Positions 34,898 through 43,344 of a DNA stretch of 64,000 nucleotides are shown in pieces. The stretch's first letter is position 1. The number at the start of each line of letters is the position of its first letter. Source of the DNA: Brevundimonas sp. SORGH_AS_0993 (GTDB lineage Bacteria; Pseudomonadota; Alphaproteobacteria; Caulobacterales; Caulobacteraceae). Where the stretch lies: NCBI RefSeq assembly GCF_030818545.1, contig NZ_JAUTAH010000001.1, positions 5,001 through 69,000 of the forward strand, given 5' to 3'. The position numbers and the translations under genes were made by a program. Below the pieces are notes generated by a model. It ran no database searches. It had not been told where the DNA came from and saw nothing but the letters and a program-made list of their open reading frames with translations.

Positions 34898-35656
34898 TCA
34901 GTCCCGCACCAATCCCCCGTCGACCACCAGATTCTGGCCCGTCACCGCGCGGCTCCAGGGACTGGCGAAGAACAGGACGGCGTCGGCGAACTCTTCGGGG
35001 GTGGTGACGGAGCGGAGCGGCGTCATGCCGGCGATGAAGTCGAAGACGGCCTCGGGCGTGGCGGCGCTGGCGTCGGTGGTGCGCAGGAGGCCGCCGGAGA
35101 CCATGTTGACGGTGATGCCATCAGGGCCGAGGTCGCCGGCGGCGGTGCGGGTCAGCGACAGCAGGGCCGCCTTGGCGGCGGTGTAGTCATGGTAAGGCAC
35201 GACCGGATTCTGGAACAGGTTGGTGCCGATGTTGACGACGCGGCCGAACCGGGCCGCAGCCATGCCGGGCGCGGTCGCCTGGATCAGGTTCAGGGCGCCG
35301 CGCACGACGGTCGAGAACTGGCGGTCCATCTCGTCCCAGCCGATGGCGGTCATCTGGGACCGGGCGTCGCCGTTGAAGCTGTAGTCCAGGGCGTTGTTGA
35401 CCACGGTGCTGACGGGGGCGCCGAAATGGCTCTGCGCGGCCGCGATCATGGCGTCCACCGCCGCGCGGTCTGTCACATCGGCCTGGAGGGCGAGGGCGCG
35501 GTCGCCGATCTCGGCGGCCAGGGCGCTGGCGGCCTCGCCGCTGTTCCTCCAGTTGATGACGACGCGGGCGCCTTCCCGGGCGAAGGCGCGGACGCTGGCG
35601 GCGCCCACGCCGCGCGCGCCGCCGGTGACGAGGACGATCTGATCGGCGATTTTCAT
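34898..35656 (-). CDS. SDR-family oxidoreductase (FabG-like)
   Basis: A 252-residue short-chain dehydrogenase. The nucleotide-binding motif is TGGARGVG near the N-terminus, the catalytic Tyr and Lys are in YHDYTAAKAALL, and the C-terminal TGQNLVVDGG is typical. The usual NNAG strand reads NNAL. The ATG at 35656 is chosen over 35737. The substrate is unknown, and FabG-like reductases of this length act on varied ketones. It is 10 bp after ygfZ on the same strand. Confidence 0.9.
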   Translation of the reverse strand: MKIADQIVLVTGGARGVGAASVRAFAREGARVVINWRNSGEAASALAAEIGDRALALQADVTDRAAVDAMIAAAQSHFGAPVSTVVNNALDYSFNGDARSQMTAIGWDEMDRQFSTVVRGALNLIQATAPGMAAARFGRVVNIGTNLFQNPVVPYHDYTAAKAALLSLTRTAAGDLGPDGITVNMVSGGLLRTTDASAATPEAVFDFIAGMTPLRSVTTPEEFADAVLFFASPWSRAVTGQNLVVDGGLVRD

Positions 35657-35666
35657 GGTCGGAGAC

Positions 35667-36470
35667 TCAGGCGTTGGAGAAGGAAAGGTCGTCCTCGCCC
35701 ATCCAGGCGGGTCTTCGCAAGCGCACCGGGCGGCCATCGACCGTCAGGTCTCCGTCCAGGCGGTCGATCCGCAGCAGGGCCATGGCGGAACCGTCGCGGC
35801 CGGACAGAAGCTGGCCCGCGCGCAGGTCGCCCTTCAGCACCTCTGCGCCGAAGGCGGGCGTGGGACCGTCGAAGTCCAGCGGCAGCATCCGGGTCTTGAT
35901 CGCGCCCCGCCGCTTCATGCGCGAGGTCGTCTCCTGGCCGACGAAACAGCCCTTGCGGAAGTCGATGCCGTTCAGCAGGTCGAAGTCGGCTTCGATCGGA
36001 TAGGTCTTGTCGTCCGGGGCGTCGCGGGCCGGGTCGGGCAGGCCGACCGACAGGCGGTGGGCGTCATAGTCGGCCTCGGTCGCGTCGGGCGTCGCCTGGC
36101 CATACCGGCGACCGCCCATCAGGGGGGTTCGGGGGTCGGAAACGAAGCCGTCCGCCGCCTGGGGCCAGGCGGCGAAGACGGGCCGGTCGTCGGCTGTGAT
36201 CTGCACCTTGGCGCGCAGGCGGTACATCGACAGCCGCTGGATCAGGGCCTCGCGCCGGTCCGTGGCGACATCCAGCAGGACGCCGCCCGCCTGACCCAAA
36301 ATAAACAGGTCGAACAGCAGCCGGCCGGGCGGCGACAAAAGGGCGCCGAACCGCAGTTCGCCCTCCTTCAGCGTCTCGACATCCTGGGTCAGCAGATTGT
36401 GCAGGAAGGGTTTGGCGTCATCGCCGGTGATCGAGATCAGGGCGCGGCTGTCGAGACGGGCGATGGGCAT
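35667..36470 (-). CDS. ygfZ: tRNA-modifying/Fe-S maintenance protein YgfZ
   Basis: A 267-residue GcvT-like folate-binding protein with the family signature KGCFVGQETTSRMKRRG, whose Cys is the functional residue. It helps repair or assemble certain [4Fe-4S] proteins in a folate-dependent way. It is in a leftward run with the SDR downstream and the cysteine-cluster protein upstream. Confidence 0.92.
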   Translation of the reverse strand: MPIARLDSRALISITGDDAKPFLHNLLTQDVETLKEGELRFGALLSPPGRLLFDLFILGQAGGVLLDVATDRREALIQRLSMYRLRAKVQITADDRPVFAAWPQAADGFVSDPRTPLMGGRRYGQATPDATEADYDAHRLSVGLPDPARDAPDDKTYPIEADFDLLNGIDFRKGCFVGQETTSRMKRRGAIKTRMLPLDFDGPTPAFGAEVLKGDLRAGQLLSGRDGSAMALLRIDRLDGDLTVDGRPVRLRRPAWMGEDDLSFSNA

Positions 36471-36500
36471 GGGCGCTAGATAGGGTGTTGAGAGCGTTTC

Positions 36501-37046
36501 TCAAACCACCGCATAGCGCGCCACGACGCCGTCGGGCTGGAAGTCGTGTTCGGCCAGCTTGTCCAGAGACTGGACGACGCGCGAGATGAAGGCTTCGGGA
36601 TCGCCGTCCTCGATGGCGGGACGCAGCCAGTCGGTGACGACGGCGCGGGCCGGATAGGTCCCGACGGGGCCGGGAATGCTGAGCGCCACCTCGATCCCTT
36701 CGGCGATCCAGCCCGCCACGGTAAGGAAAAATTCGGTCGAGGCCAGGAAGTCGGAGCGGCGCAGGACATACAGGGTGATGATCCCGTCCTCGATCCCGTC
36801 CGGGCGGACGATGACGCCGCTGCGATCCGGCCGCCACGCCTCGTCCAGCTCGATCACCCGCCACAGGCAGAACCAGATGCGGCAGGTGTTGGGACGAACT
36901 TCGTGAACCGAACAGCCCGCGCCATCGACGCAATAGGCGCACAGTTCGCCGGTCGGCTTGGCCAGTTCCGGCAGGTCCAGCGGAATGACCCGACAGCATT
37001 CGACGCAGGCGCCGCATTCCCGACCGGGCAGAAGCGGCAGGCTCAC
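36501..37046 (-). CDS. YkgJ-family cysteine-cluster protein
   Basis: A 181-residue protein whose N-terminal half has the CxxCxxCC-type cluster (CGACVECC), followed by CAYC, CSVH and CRIWFC, characteristic of the YkgJ/UPF0153 zinc- or iron-chelating family. The GTG start at 37046 overlaps the stop of the upstream small gene (GTGA), which supports this start over the far longer open frame. The biochemical role is unknown. Confidence 0.85.
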   Translation of the reverse strand: MSLPLLPGRECGACVECCRVIPLDLPELAKPTGELCAYCVDGAGCSVHEVRPNTCRIWFCLWRVIELDEAWRPDRSGVIVRPDGIEDGIITLYVLRRSDFLASTEFFLTVAGWIAEGIEVALSIPGPVGTYPARAVVTDWLRPAIEDGDPEAFISRVVQSLDKLAEHDFQPDGVVARYAVV

Positions 37047-37276
37047 TGCGGCCGGTCGATCTTCAACTCGCGCTCCAGCTTGGCGATGCGGCGGTCCAGG
37101 TCGGCGACCATCTGTTCCAGCCGCGCCTTTTCCGACGCCATGTCGATGGGCGTGCCGTCCTCGTAGGAAATCGTCGCTCCCTTGGCGATCAGGTCCAGCC
37201 GATAGAGGGCCGTGACGCGCTGGGCCTTGAAGCGTTCGAGGGCGGCGGTGGCGGCGGGATCGGGCGTCTGGATCAT
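37043..37276 (-). CDS. small coiled-coil protein
   Basis: A 77-residue protein. The C-terminal half is a heptad-rich helix (EKARLEQMVADLDRRIAKLE). No family is recognised with confidence; the helix is reminiscent of SlyX-like proteins. Overlap with the YkgJ-like gene implies coupled translation. The start lies 86 bp from the divergent GT9 gene. Confidence 0.7.
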   Translation of the reverse strand: MIQTPDPAATAALERFKAQRVTALYRLDLIAKGATISYEDGTPIDMASEKARLEQMVADLDRRIAKLERELKIDRPQ

Positions 37277-37361
37277 GCGCGTCGCTGTAACGCATGGCCC
37301 CTGCCTGTGGAAACAACCGTTTAGCACTGAACCGCAGATAGAATCCCTGTATCCCGGATGC

Positions 37362-38327
37362 ATGATCGGGCGGTTTCCCATCCTGTACATCGCCGAGGCG
37401 GACGCGGAAGACGCGGTTCTGTCGTCCGGCGTGCTGGCGCATCTGGTCGACAGCCTGCCCCAGGCGACCTTCACCGTCGTGGGATCGGCGGCCTCGGCGC
37501 CCCTGTTCGCCGACACGCCGCGCCTGGCGAGGCTGATCGTGCTGGAGCGCGAAGGCCATTTCGAATGGATCGCCCTGTGGAACCAGGTGCGCGGAACCAA
37601 ATGGGGTCTGGTCGTGGACATGCGCGGCTCGGACATTTCGGGCAAGTTGCGGCGCGAGCGGCGTGCCGTGCGGAGCAAGGCGCAGCCGGGCCTGCACGCG
37701 GTCGAGGCGGCGGCCGCCGTGCTGAAGCTGGAGCCGGACGAGACGCCGGCGCCGCGCCTGTTCTTTTCCGACCGGACCCTGGCCGAGGCCCAGGCGCTGT
37801 TTCCGACCACGGGCGGCGACGGTCCCATCCTGGCGGTCGGGCCGGGCGTGGAATGGATGGGCAAGCGCTGGCCCGCCGAACGCTACGCCAAGGTGGCGAC
37901 CAAGCTGCTGGCCGACGACGGGCCGCTGGCGGGCGGGCGGCTGATGATCGTGGGCGAAGAGATCGACCGCGAGGCGGCCCACACCATCCGTTACGCCGTG
38001 CCGAGGGCGAGGATGATCGAATTGCAAGGCAGGCTGACACGGCTTCAGACGGCGGCGGCCCTGTCGAAGGCGGCGCTGTATGTCGGAGCGGACTCGATCT
38101 GGACCCATCTGGCGACGGCCTCGGGCGCGCCCGTGGTGGCGGTGTTCGGCCCGTCCGACGAGACGACGCGCGGGCCGTGGAAGGGGCAGGCCGTGCGCGG
38201 CCCGCGCAGCTATCAGGAGTTCAAGACCCTGGACCCGCGCCTGAACCAGGCCATCCAGCACATGATGGACCTGCCGTGGGAGCGAGTTCTGAAGGGGGCG
38301 CAGCGAATGTTGAAGGCGCGGGATTAA
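37362..38327 (+). CDS. glycosyltransferase family 9 (heptosyltransferase-like)
   Basis: A 321-residue GT9 protein: N-terminal strand RFPILYIAEADAEDAVLSSG, central ILAVGPGVEWMGKRWPAERYAKVA, and C-terminal ADSIWTHLATASGAPVVAVFGPSDE holding the sugar-nucleotide site. It probably adds a sugar to the LPS core or another envelope glycan. The ATG at 37362 is preferred; codons upstream are not family-like. Confidence 0.88.
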   Translation: MIGRFPILYIAEADAEDAVLSSGVLAHLVDSLPQATFTVVGSAASAPLFADTPRLARLIVLEREGHFEWIALWNQVRGTKWGLVVDMRGSDISGKLRRERRAVRSKAQPGLHAVEAAAAVLKLEPDETPAPRLFFSDRTLAEAQALFPTTGGDGPILAVGPGVEWMGKRWPAERYAKVATKLLADDGPLAGGRLMIVGEEIDREAAHTIRYAVPRARMIELQGRLTRLQTAAALSKAALYVGADSIWTHLATASGAPVVAVFGPSDETTRGPWKGQAVRGPRSYQEFKTLDPRLNQAIQHMMDLPWERVLKGAQRMLKARD

Positions 38328-38339
38328 GACTCCTCCATC

Positions 38340-38371
38340 CCGCTCATCGCCGCTTTCGCGGGGATGAGCGG
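38340..38371. repeat. CGCTCATC palindromic repeat
   Basis: CCGCTCATC and GATGAGCGG flank a GC-rich inner hairpin (CCGC/GCGG) 12 bp after the GT9 stop. It shares the CCGCTCATC core with the larger inverted repeat at 58306-58434, so it is a short member of the same family. It may also end the GT9 transcript. Confidence 0.6.
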
Positions 38372-38411
38372 AAATGTAGAAGCACGGCATCGGATAGAGG
38401 ATGCCCGCCCC

Positions 38412-39743
38412 ATGACCCAGACCTATGACCTGATCGTCCGTGGCGGCGAGGTGGCCAATCATGCGGGGCGCGGCATGGCCGACGTCGGGGTGATCGACGG
38501 CAAGATCGCCTTCATCGGCGACCTGAGTCTGGCCTCGGCGGGCGAAGTCTTCGACGCGACGGGGCTGACGGTCCTGCCGGGCGTGATCGACACCCAGGTC
38601 CACTTCCGCGAGCCGGGGCTGGAGTGGAAGGAGGATCTGGAGACGGGCAGCCGCGCGGCGGCCCTGGGCGGCGTCGTCGCCGTGTTCGAGATGCCGAACA
38701 CCAATCCCAACACCACCGACCCCGACACCATGGCCGACAAGCTGGCGCGGGCGAAGGATCGGATGTGGACGGACCACGCCTTCTACGTCGGGGGCACGCA
38801 CGAGAATGCGGACTATCTGGGCGAACTGGAGCGGTTGCCGGGCTGTTGCGGGGTCAAGGTCTTCATGGGCGCCTCGACCGGCGACCTGCTGATCGCCGAC
38901 GACGAGGGGGTGAGGAAGGTTCTGTCGAACGTGCGCCGTCGCGCCACCTTCCACTCCGAGGACGAATACCGGCTGGTCGAGCGGCGGGGCCTGGCCCGCA
39001 CCGGCGACTGGACCAGCCACCCCGAGGTGCGTGACGCCGAAAGCGCCATCCGCTCGACCCGGCGTCTGGTCGGTCTGGCCAAGGAGACGGGCGCGCGCAT
39101 CCATGTGCTGCACGTCACGACCCGGGACGAGATGGAGTTCCTGCGCTTTCACAAGGATGTCGCCACCGTCGAGATCACGCCCCAGCACCTGACCCTGGTC
39201 GGGCCGGAAGCCTATGTACGGCTGGGCAGCTATGCGCAGATGAACCCGCCGATCCGGTCGCAGGAGCATGTGGACGCCCTGTGGCTGTGGGGGATGCAGC
39301 AGGGCGTGGCCGACGTGCTGGGCTCGGACCACGCGCCGCATACGAAGGAAGAGAAGGCCAAACCCTATCCGGCCTCGCCGTCCGGCATGCCGGGGGTGCA
39401 GACGCTGGTGCCGCTGATGCTGACCCATGTGGCCAATGGGCGCCTCAGCCTGGAGCGATTCATCGACCTGACCTCGGCGGGGGCGCAGCGGGTGTTCGGC
39501 ACGGCCAACAAGGGGCGGATGGCCGTCAGCTATGACGCCGACCTGACCATCGTGGACCTGAAGGCCAAGCGCACGATCACCCATGACCAGCAGGCGACGC
39601 GCTGCGGCTGGACTCCGTTCGACGGGGTGGAGGCGACCGGCTGGCCGATGGCGACCATCGTGCGCGGTCGGGTGGTGATGCAGGACGGCGAACTGATCGG
39701 ATCGGCGCACGGGCGGCCGGTGCGGTTCATGGAGACGCTGTGA
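38412..39743 (+). CDS. pyrC: dihydroorotase
   Basis: A 443-residue amidohydrolase with the metal ligands in DTQVHFREPG, a central KVFMGASTGD segment where the bridging Lys is expected, HSEDEYRL and HVLHVTT, and the catalytic Asp in GSDHAPHTKEEK. It cyclises carbamoyl aspartate in pyrimidine synthesis. Class I-like dihydroorotases resemble allantoinase and hydantoinase, but the SDHAPH(T)KEEK motif favours dihydroorotase. The stop overlaps the GTG of the next gene. Confidence 0.9.
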   Translation: MTQTYDLIVRGGEVANHAGRGMADVGVIDGKIAFIGDLSLASAGEVFDATGLTVLPGVIDTQVHFREPGLEWKEDLETGSRAAALGGVVAVFEMPNTNPNTTDPDTMADKLARAKDRMWTDHAFYVGGTHENADYLGELERLPGCCGVKVFMGASTGDLLIADDEGVRKVLSNVRRRATFHSEDEYRLVERRGLARTGDWTSHPEVRDAESAIRSTRRLVGLAKETGARIHVLHVTTRDEMEFLRFHKDVATVEITPQHLTLVGPEAYVRLGSYAQMNPPIRSQEHVDALWLWGMQQGVADVLGSDHAPHTKEEKAKPYPASPSGMPGVQTLVPLMLTHVANGRLSLERFIDLTSAGAQRVFGTANKGRMAVSYDADLTIVDLKAKRTITHDQQATRCGWTPFDGVEATGWPMATIVRGRVVMQDGELIGSAHGRPVRFMETL

Positions 39744-40465
39744 GGGAAACGCTCGGCCTGATCGGCTTCGGCGCCTTCGGGCGGCTGACGGCGCGGCATC
39801 TGTCGGCCTGGTTCGACATCCTGGCCCATGATCCGGCGGCGACGGACGCAGAGGGCGTGGCGAGCCTGACCGATCTGGCGACCGCCGCCGCCTGTCCGAC
39901 GGTGGTGCTGGCCGTGCCGGTCGAGGCGCTGGAGGCGACGCTGAACGTCATCCGCCCGCACCTGGCGCCGGACGCCCTGGTGATCGACGTGGGGTCGGTG
40001 AAGGTGAAACCCGCCCAGGCGATGGACGCCTTGCTGCCGCCGGGCGTGCGGATCGTCGGCACCCACCCGCTGTTCGGCCCGCAGAGCGGCAAGGACGGCA
40101 TCGCCGGCCTGCGCATCGCCGTCTGCGAGGTGAGGGGCGCAAAGGACGCCCGCCGCGTCGCCGCCTTCTGCCGCCGGGCGCTGGGGCTGAAGGTGTTTGT
40201 GGTCACGCCCGAGGACCATGACCGGGAAGCCGCGACGGTTCAGGGCCTGACCCATCTGATCGCCCGCGTCCTGATCGCCATGGAGCCCCTGCCGACGCGC
40301 ATGACCACCGCCAGCTTCGACCGACTGATGCAGGCCGTCGACATGGTCCGCCACGACAGCCCCGCCGTCTTCCGCGCCATCGAACGCGACAACCCGTTCG
40401 CGGCCGAGGTCAGGGAACGGTTTTTTGCGCTGGCGGATGAGGCGCGAGGAGCGAGCACGCGCTGA
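39740..40465 (+). CDS. prephenate/arogenate dehydrogenase family protein
   Basis: A 241-residue TyrA-like NAD(P)-dependent enzyme. The Rossmann start is LGLIGFGAFGRLTARHL, followed by VVLAVPVEALE and the substrate-binding GTHPLFGPQSGKDG. It is short and lacks an ACT or mutase domain. Oxidative decarboxylation of prephenate or arogenate to a tyrosine precursor is likely. The GTG start overlaps pyrC (GTGA). Confidence 0.87.
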   Translation: MRETLGLIGFGAFGRLTARHLSAWFDILAHDPAATDAEGVASLTDLATAAACPTVVLAVPVEALEATLNVIRPHLAPDALVIDVGSVKVKPAQAMDALLPPGVRIVGTHPLFGPQSGKDGIAGLRIAVCEVRGAKDARRVAAFCRRALGLKVFVVTPEDHDREAATVQGLTHLIARVLIAMEPLPTRMTTASFDRLMQAVDMVRHDSPAVFRAIERDNPFAAEVRERFFALADEARGASTR

Positions 40466-40504
40466 GGTAATCAAACCTTCACTTGGCAGGGATGAAGTTT
40501 CGTT

Positions 40505-40798
40505 ATGACCTTTCAAACCGTCAGTGCTTGGATTTCGGCTCAATCAGTCTCGACGCGGGATATGATTGTGGTTGGCGTTGCCTTTGCCGTGATGTGCGCA
40601 GTCGGGCTCACGCTCGGCGTTCGTTTCCGGGCCTTGCTTCTCTCTTGGAGGTTTGGGCCGACGCTGGGAGTTGGGATCGATGCGATGCTCAAGGACGCCG
40701 AAGGCGAAGATGCGTGGGTACAGGACGCCGAAGACGCCATTGATGCTGCGGTTCGCCAACACCACACGGCGCGGCCACGAGCGTTGCCCCCAGTTTAA
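40505..40798 (+). CDS. hypothetical single-pass membrane protein
   Basis: A 97-residue frame with one helix (MIVVGVAFAVMCAVGLTLGV) and an acidic tail (DAEGEDAWVQDAEDAIDAAV). No family is recognised. The ribosome site is weak and codon use looks less GC-biased at third positions than in neighbours. It may be a recently acquired or non-conserved gene. Confidence 0.5.
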   Translation: MTFQTVSAWISAQSVSTRDMIVVGVAFAVMCAVGLTLGVRFRALLLSWRFGPTLGVGIDAMLKDAEGEDAWVQDAEDAIDAAVRQHHTARPRALPPV

Positions 40799-40801
40799 GT
40801 T

Positions 40802-41731
40802 TCAGCGCTTGTCATTCGCCCGAATGAACGCCGCCACATCCTGCGCCACTCCGAGCGCTAGCGGCAGGGTCGGATCGGCGTAGGTCGCCAGGTTGGCGGC
40901 GCGGTCGGCGGGGGCGGTCTTCAGGACGTGGTTGACGCCGTCCCACAGTTTCAGCGTGGCCTTGGGATCGGCGGCGGCCAGGGCTTGCGCATCCGAGACC
41001 CTGATCTGGAGGTCAGTGGTCCCCTGTCCGATGAAGACCGGGCCGTCGTAGGCGGCGAGCAGGGCGGCGGGGTCCAGCGGCAGCCACGAGATCAGATAGG
41101 GCTGGACCGAGGGGCGCAGCAGGGGGGCAAGCGCGGGCGGCGTGTCGGCGACGGTGCGGCCGGCCTCCAGCTCGGTCAGGGCGTCGAACACCTGGGTCTT
41201 GGTCGGCTCGGGCAGGGTGGCGAGTTGTTCGCGCAGAACCGCGCCTGCGGGACGACCCGCGCCGGACAGCAGGATCAGGCCGCAGATCTTGTCGTCGCCG
41301 CCCGCGACCGCCTTCAGGGCGACCAGGGCGCCTTCGCTGTGGCCGATCAGCCAGGCGCAGCGCTTGCCGGCGCGGGCGGCGGCCTCGGCGGCCCAGGCGC
41401 GGGCGTCGGCGGCATAGGCGTCGAAGCGCAGATCGACCTCGGCCGGGCCCGCCGCAGCGCTGGCGGCGACGCCGCGCTTGTCGATGCGAAGGGTGGAGAT
41501 CCCCTGTTCCGCCAGACCCTCGGCCAGTAGACGATAGGTCGAACCGGCGACGCCCATCGGGCTGTTCCCGTCCCGATCCGTGGGGCCGGAGCCGGGCAGG
41601 ATGACCGCAACGGCCGAGGCGTCGGGCGGCGTCAGCAGGGTTCCGTGCAGCGGCGCCGGCTGGGACGGCAGGGCGATATCGGTGGCGGCGGGTCCGGTGA
41701 GCAGGGCGGCGGCGAGGGCGAGGCTCAGCAT
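40802..41731 (-). CDS. secreted alpha/beta hydrolase
   Basis: A 309-residue protein with a signal peptide (LSLALAAALLTGPAA), an oxyanion-hole region VILPGSGPTDRDG, the nucleophile elbow GHSEGA, and an acid/His region near IGQGTTDLQI and DGVNHVLK. It resembles YqgJ/EstD-type periplasmic esterases. The ATG at 41731 gives the signal peptide directly. The substrate is unknown. Confidence 0.85.
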   Translation of the reverse strand: MLSLALAAALLTGPAATDIALPSQPAPLHGTLLTPPDASAVAVILPGSGPTDRDGNSPMGVAGSTYRLLAEGLAEQGISTLRIDKRGVAASAAAGPAEVDLRFDAYAADARAWAAEAAARAGKRCAWLIGHSEGALVALKAVAGGDDKICGLILLSGAGRPAGAVLREQLATLPEPTKTQVFDALTELEAGRTVADTPPALAPLLRPSVQPYLISWLPLDPAALLAAYDGPVFIGQGTTDLQIRVSDAQALAAADPKATLKLWDGVNHVLKTAPADRAANLATYADPTLPLALGVAQDVAAFIRANDKR

Positions 41732-41756
41732 GATCTGGCTCCGTTCGGTAAGCGGG

Positions 41757-42440
41757 TCAAAGCGGTTGACGGTCGGGGTCGGCCCGCCACACACGCCAGC
41801 TTTCGAAGGTCGATAGAGCGGCGGCGATGAGCGCGGCGGCGATCAGGGAGAGGGTCGCGGCCGGCTGGGGCGCCCAAGGCGCCGTGAACAGCCCGATCAA
41901 GCCCAGAAGAAAGAGCAGGCGTCCCGCCAATCGATTGGATCGGTCCCAGGCCAGCCGGCTCTTGTGGCTCCAGGGTGTGCGCACGCCGACGAGCCGGTTG
42001 GGTGCGACGCGGCCGAGAACGGCGCCCGTTCCAAGAAGGATCAGCGACAAGCCGGCCATGGACAGTCTCGCCGTCCCTTCGGGAGGCGGATCGCCGAAAG
42101 TCTGCGCGGATAGGGTCAAGCCCAGGATGGCGACGGTGAAAGCGATCACGCCCTGTCCAATCCGCAGGGTGCGAGATCGGGACGGCTCGCCCGCGAGGGA
42201 TGCCCCCATTGCGCCGAGGCCCAAGCCGCCGCCTGCGATCAGACCCATCACCGCCATGCCGCCGAGAAGCACCGCGAACTCCGGACCAGACGCCTATCCA
42301 TCGACTTCAAAGGCGGCGTTCCAATGGACGGGCAGAACGCTTTCGGTCGGGCCGTTCAGGCCGATGTGCAGAGCGAATACCGCCTGTACGGCGAAGACGC
42401 CGACGGTCAGACAATCCAGCAGCGACAGGTGATCCTTCAT
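41757..42440 (-). pseudogene. sdpI: SdpI-family protein interrupted by an in-frame TAG
   Basis: From ATG 42440 the frame encodes an N-terminal DUF1648-like segment ending VLPVHWNAAFEVDG, then a TAG at 42294-42296. The same frame resumes with ASGPEFAVLLGG and continues through the SdpI membrane region (GNRLVG-like APNRLVGVRTPWSH) to 41757. DUF1648 proteins usually have an aromatic residue after DG, so a Tyr codon (TAT/TAC) to TAG change fits. The start overlaps the ArsR gene (ATGA), the classical sdpR-sdpI layout. A GTG at 42272 could restart a shortened protein. Confidence 0.8.
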
Positions 42441-42757
42441 TGGCGGCCCTTCATCGGCGAGGTTCTCCCTGGGCTTTGAAGCACGGGCTCGGTCGCCTCG
42501 CCGGTTCCGACGATGTCCATCAGAAAGGCCATGGCTTCCTCTACGGCGGAAATCTCCAGCCGATAGCGGATCGTCTGGCCGTCGCGTTCGGGACTGACCA
42601 TATGGGCTTCCTTCAGCGCGTTCAGATGGCCGGTGATGGTGGGCCAGCTCATGTCGAAGGCGGCGGCGATGTCGCCCGAGGCCAGCGGCCCGGTGCGCAA
42701 CATGGCGATGATCCGGCGGCGGACAGGGTGGGACAGGGCCTTGAACACGGTGTTCAT
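42437..42757 (-). CDS. ArsR-family autorepressor (SdpR-like)
   Basis: A 106-residue winged-helix repressor: FKALSHPVRRRIIAMLRTGP, recognition region FDMSWPTITGHLNALKEAHM and wing RDGQTIRYRLE. It has no metal-binding Cys motif, as expected for the SdpR autorepressor branch. The ATG at 42757 has AGGAG eight bases upstream. The stop overlaps the sdpI start. Overlapping palindromes lie just upstream. Confidence 0.88.
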   Translation of the reverse strand: MNTVFKALSHPVRRRIIAMLRTGPLASGDIAAAFDMSWPTITGHLNALKEAHMVSPERDGQTIRYRLEISAVEEAMAFLMDIVGTGEATEPVLQSPGRTSPMKGRQ

Positions 42758-42765
42758 AGGCATGC

Positions 42766-42787
42766 TCCTAATTAGGAAACTTCCTAA
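42766..42787. promoter_or_regulatory. overlapping operator palindromes of the arsR-sdpI operon
   Basis: TCCTAATTAGGA (42766-42777) is a perfect 12-bp dyad. It overlaps TTAGGAA-AC-TTCCTAA (42772-42787), a 7-2-7 dyad. They lie 9-30 bp before the repressor start and include its ribosome site, fitting autorepression. Confidence 0.7.
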
Positions 42788-42830
42788 ATACAAGCGCGGG
42801 ATCGGGCGATAAAGGCGCGCAATCCTTGAC

Positions 42831-42861
42831 CGTCATCCTCGGTCTTGCGCCGAGGATGACG
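42831..42861. repeat. GTCATCC palindromic repeat
   Basis: CGTCATCCTCGG pairs with CCGAGGATGACG around a TCTTGCG loop. It lies between the arsR promoter and the 3' end of erpA. The GTCATCCT/AGGATGAC core is shared with the element at 47366-47472. Confidence 0.65.
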
Positions 42862-42884
42862 ACGAGGGAACTCCGCAGTCTGAA

Positions 42885-43271
42885 TCAGATCGAGAAGCTG
42901 ACGCCGCAGCCGCAGCTGGAGGCGGCGTTGGGGTTCCTGACTACGAACTGGGCGCCGGCCAGTTCGTCGACATAGGCGATCTCCGACCCTTTCAGGAACG
43001 GGACGGACACGGGATCGATCAGGGCGGTCTGGCCGTCGGTCTGGACGCGCAGATCGTCGTCCTCGGCCGTCTCGACCAGTTCGAACCGGTACTGGAAGCC
43101 CGAACAGCCGCCGCCGTCCACCGCGACGCGCAGCATCAGCGCCTTGCCCTCGGCCGCGCCCAGTTTGGCCAGGCGCCTGGCGGCGCTGGCGGCCAGGACG
43201 ATGCCTTCCGGCGCGCGCGCGGCGACGCTGAAGGCGGGTGTGGACGGTTCTGTGGATTGGACGGTGCTCAC
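42885..43271 (-). CDS. erpA: iron-sulfur cluster insertion protein ErpA
   Basis: A 128-residue A-type carrier with the three conserved cysteines in GGGCSGFQY and SSCGCG. It transfers Fe-S clusters to apoproteins. The first ~22 residues are a variable extension. It is divergent from the dgt-like gene. Confidence 0.92.
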   Translation of the reverse strand: MSTVQSTEPSTPAFSVAARAPEGIVLAASAARRLAKLGAAEGKALMLRVAVDGGGCSGFQYRFELVETAEDDDLRVQTDGQTALIDPVSVPFLKGSEIAYVDELAGAQFVVRNPNAASSCGCGVSFSI

Positions 43272-43344
43272 GCCTGTCTATATGAGGCGCGCAAGGGCAT
43301 TCGCAAAGGGCCGCCCGCATCAAAGCAGCCTCAAAGTTGACGAC

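Noticed and set aside
36501..39710. 1069-residue minus-strand ORF
   Set aside because: Only its last 181 codons are a gene (YkgJ-like). The rest is antisense to GT9 and dihydroorotase, a product of high GC content.
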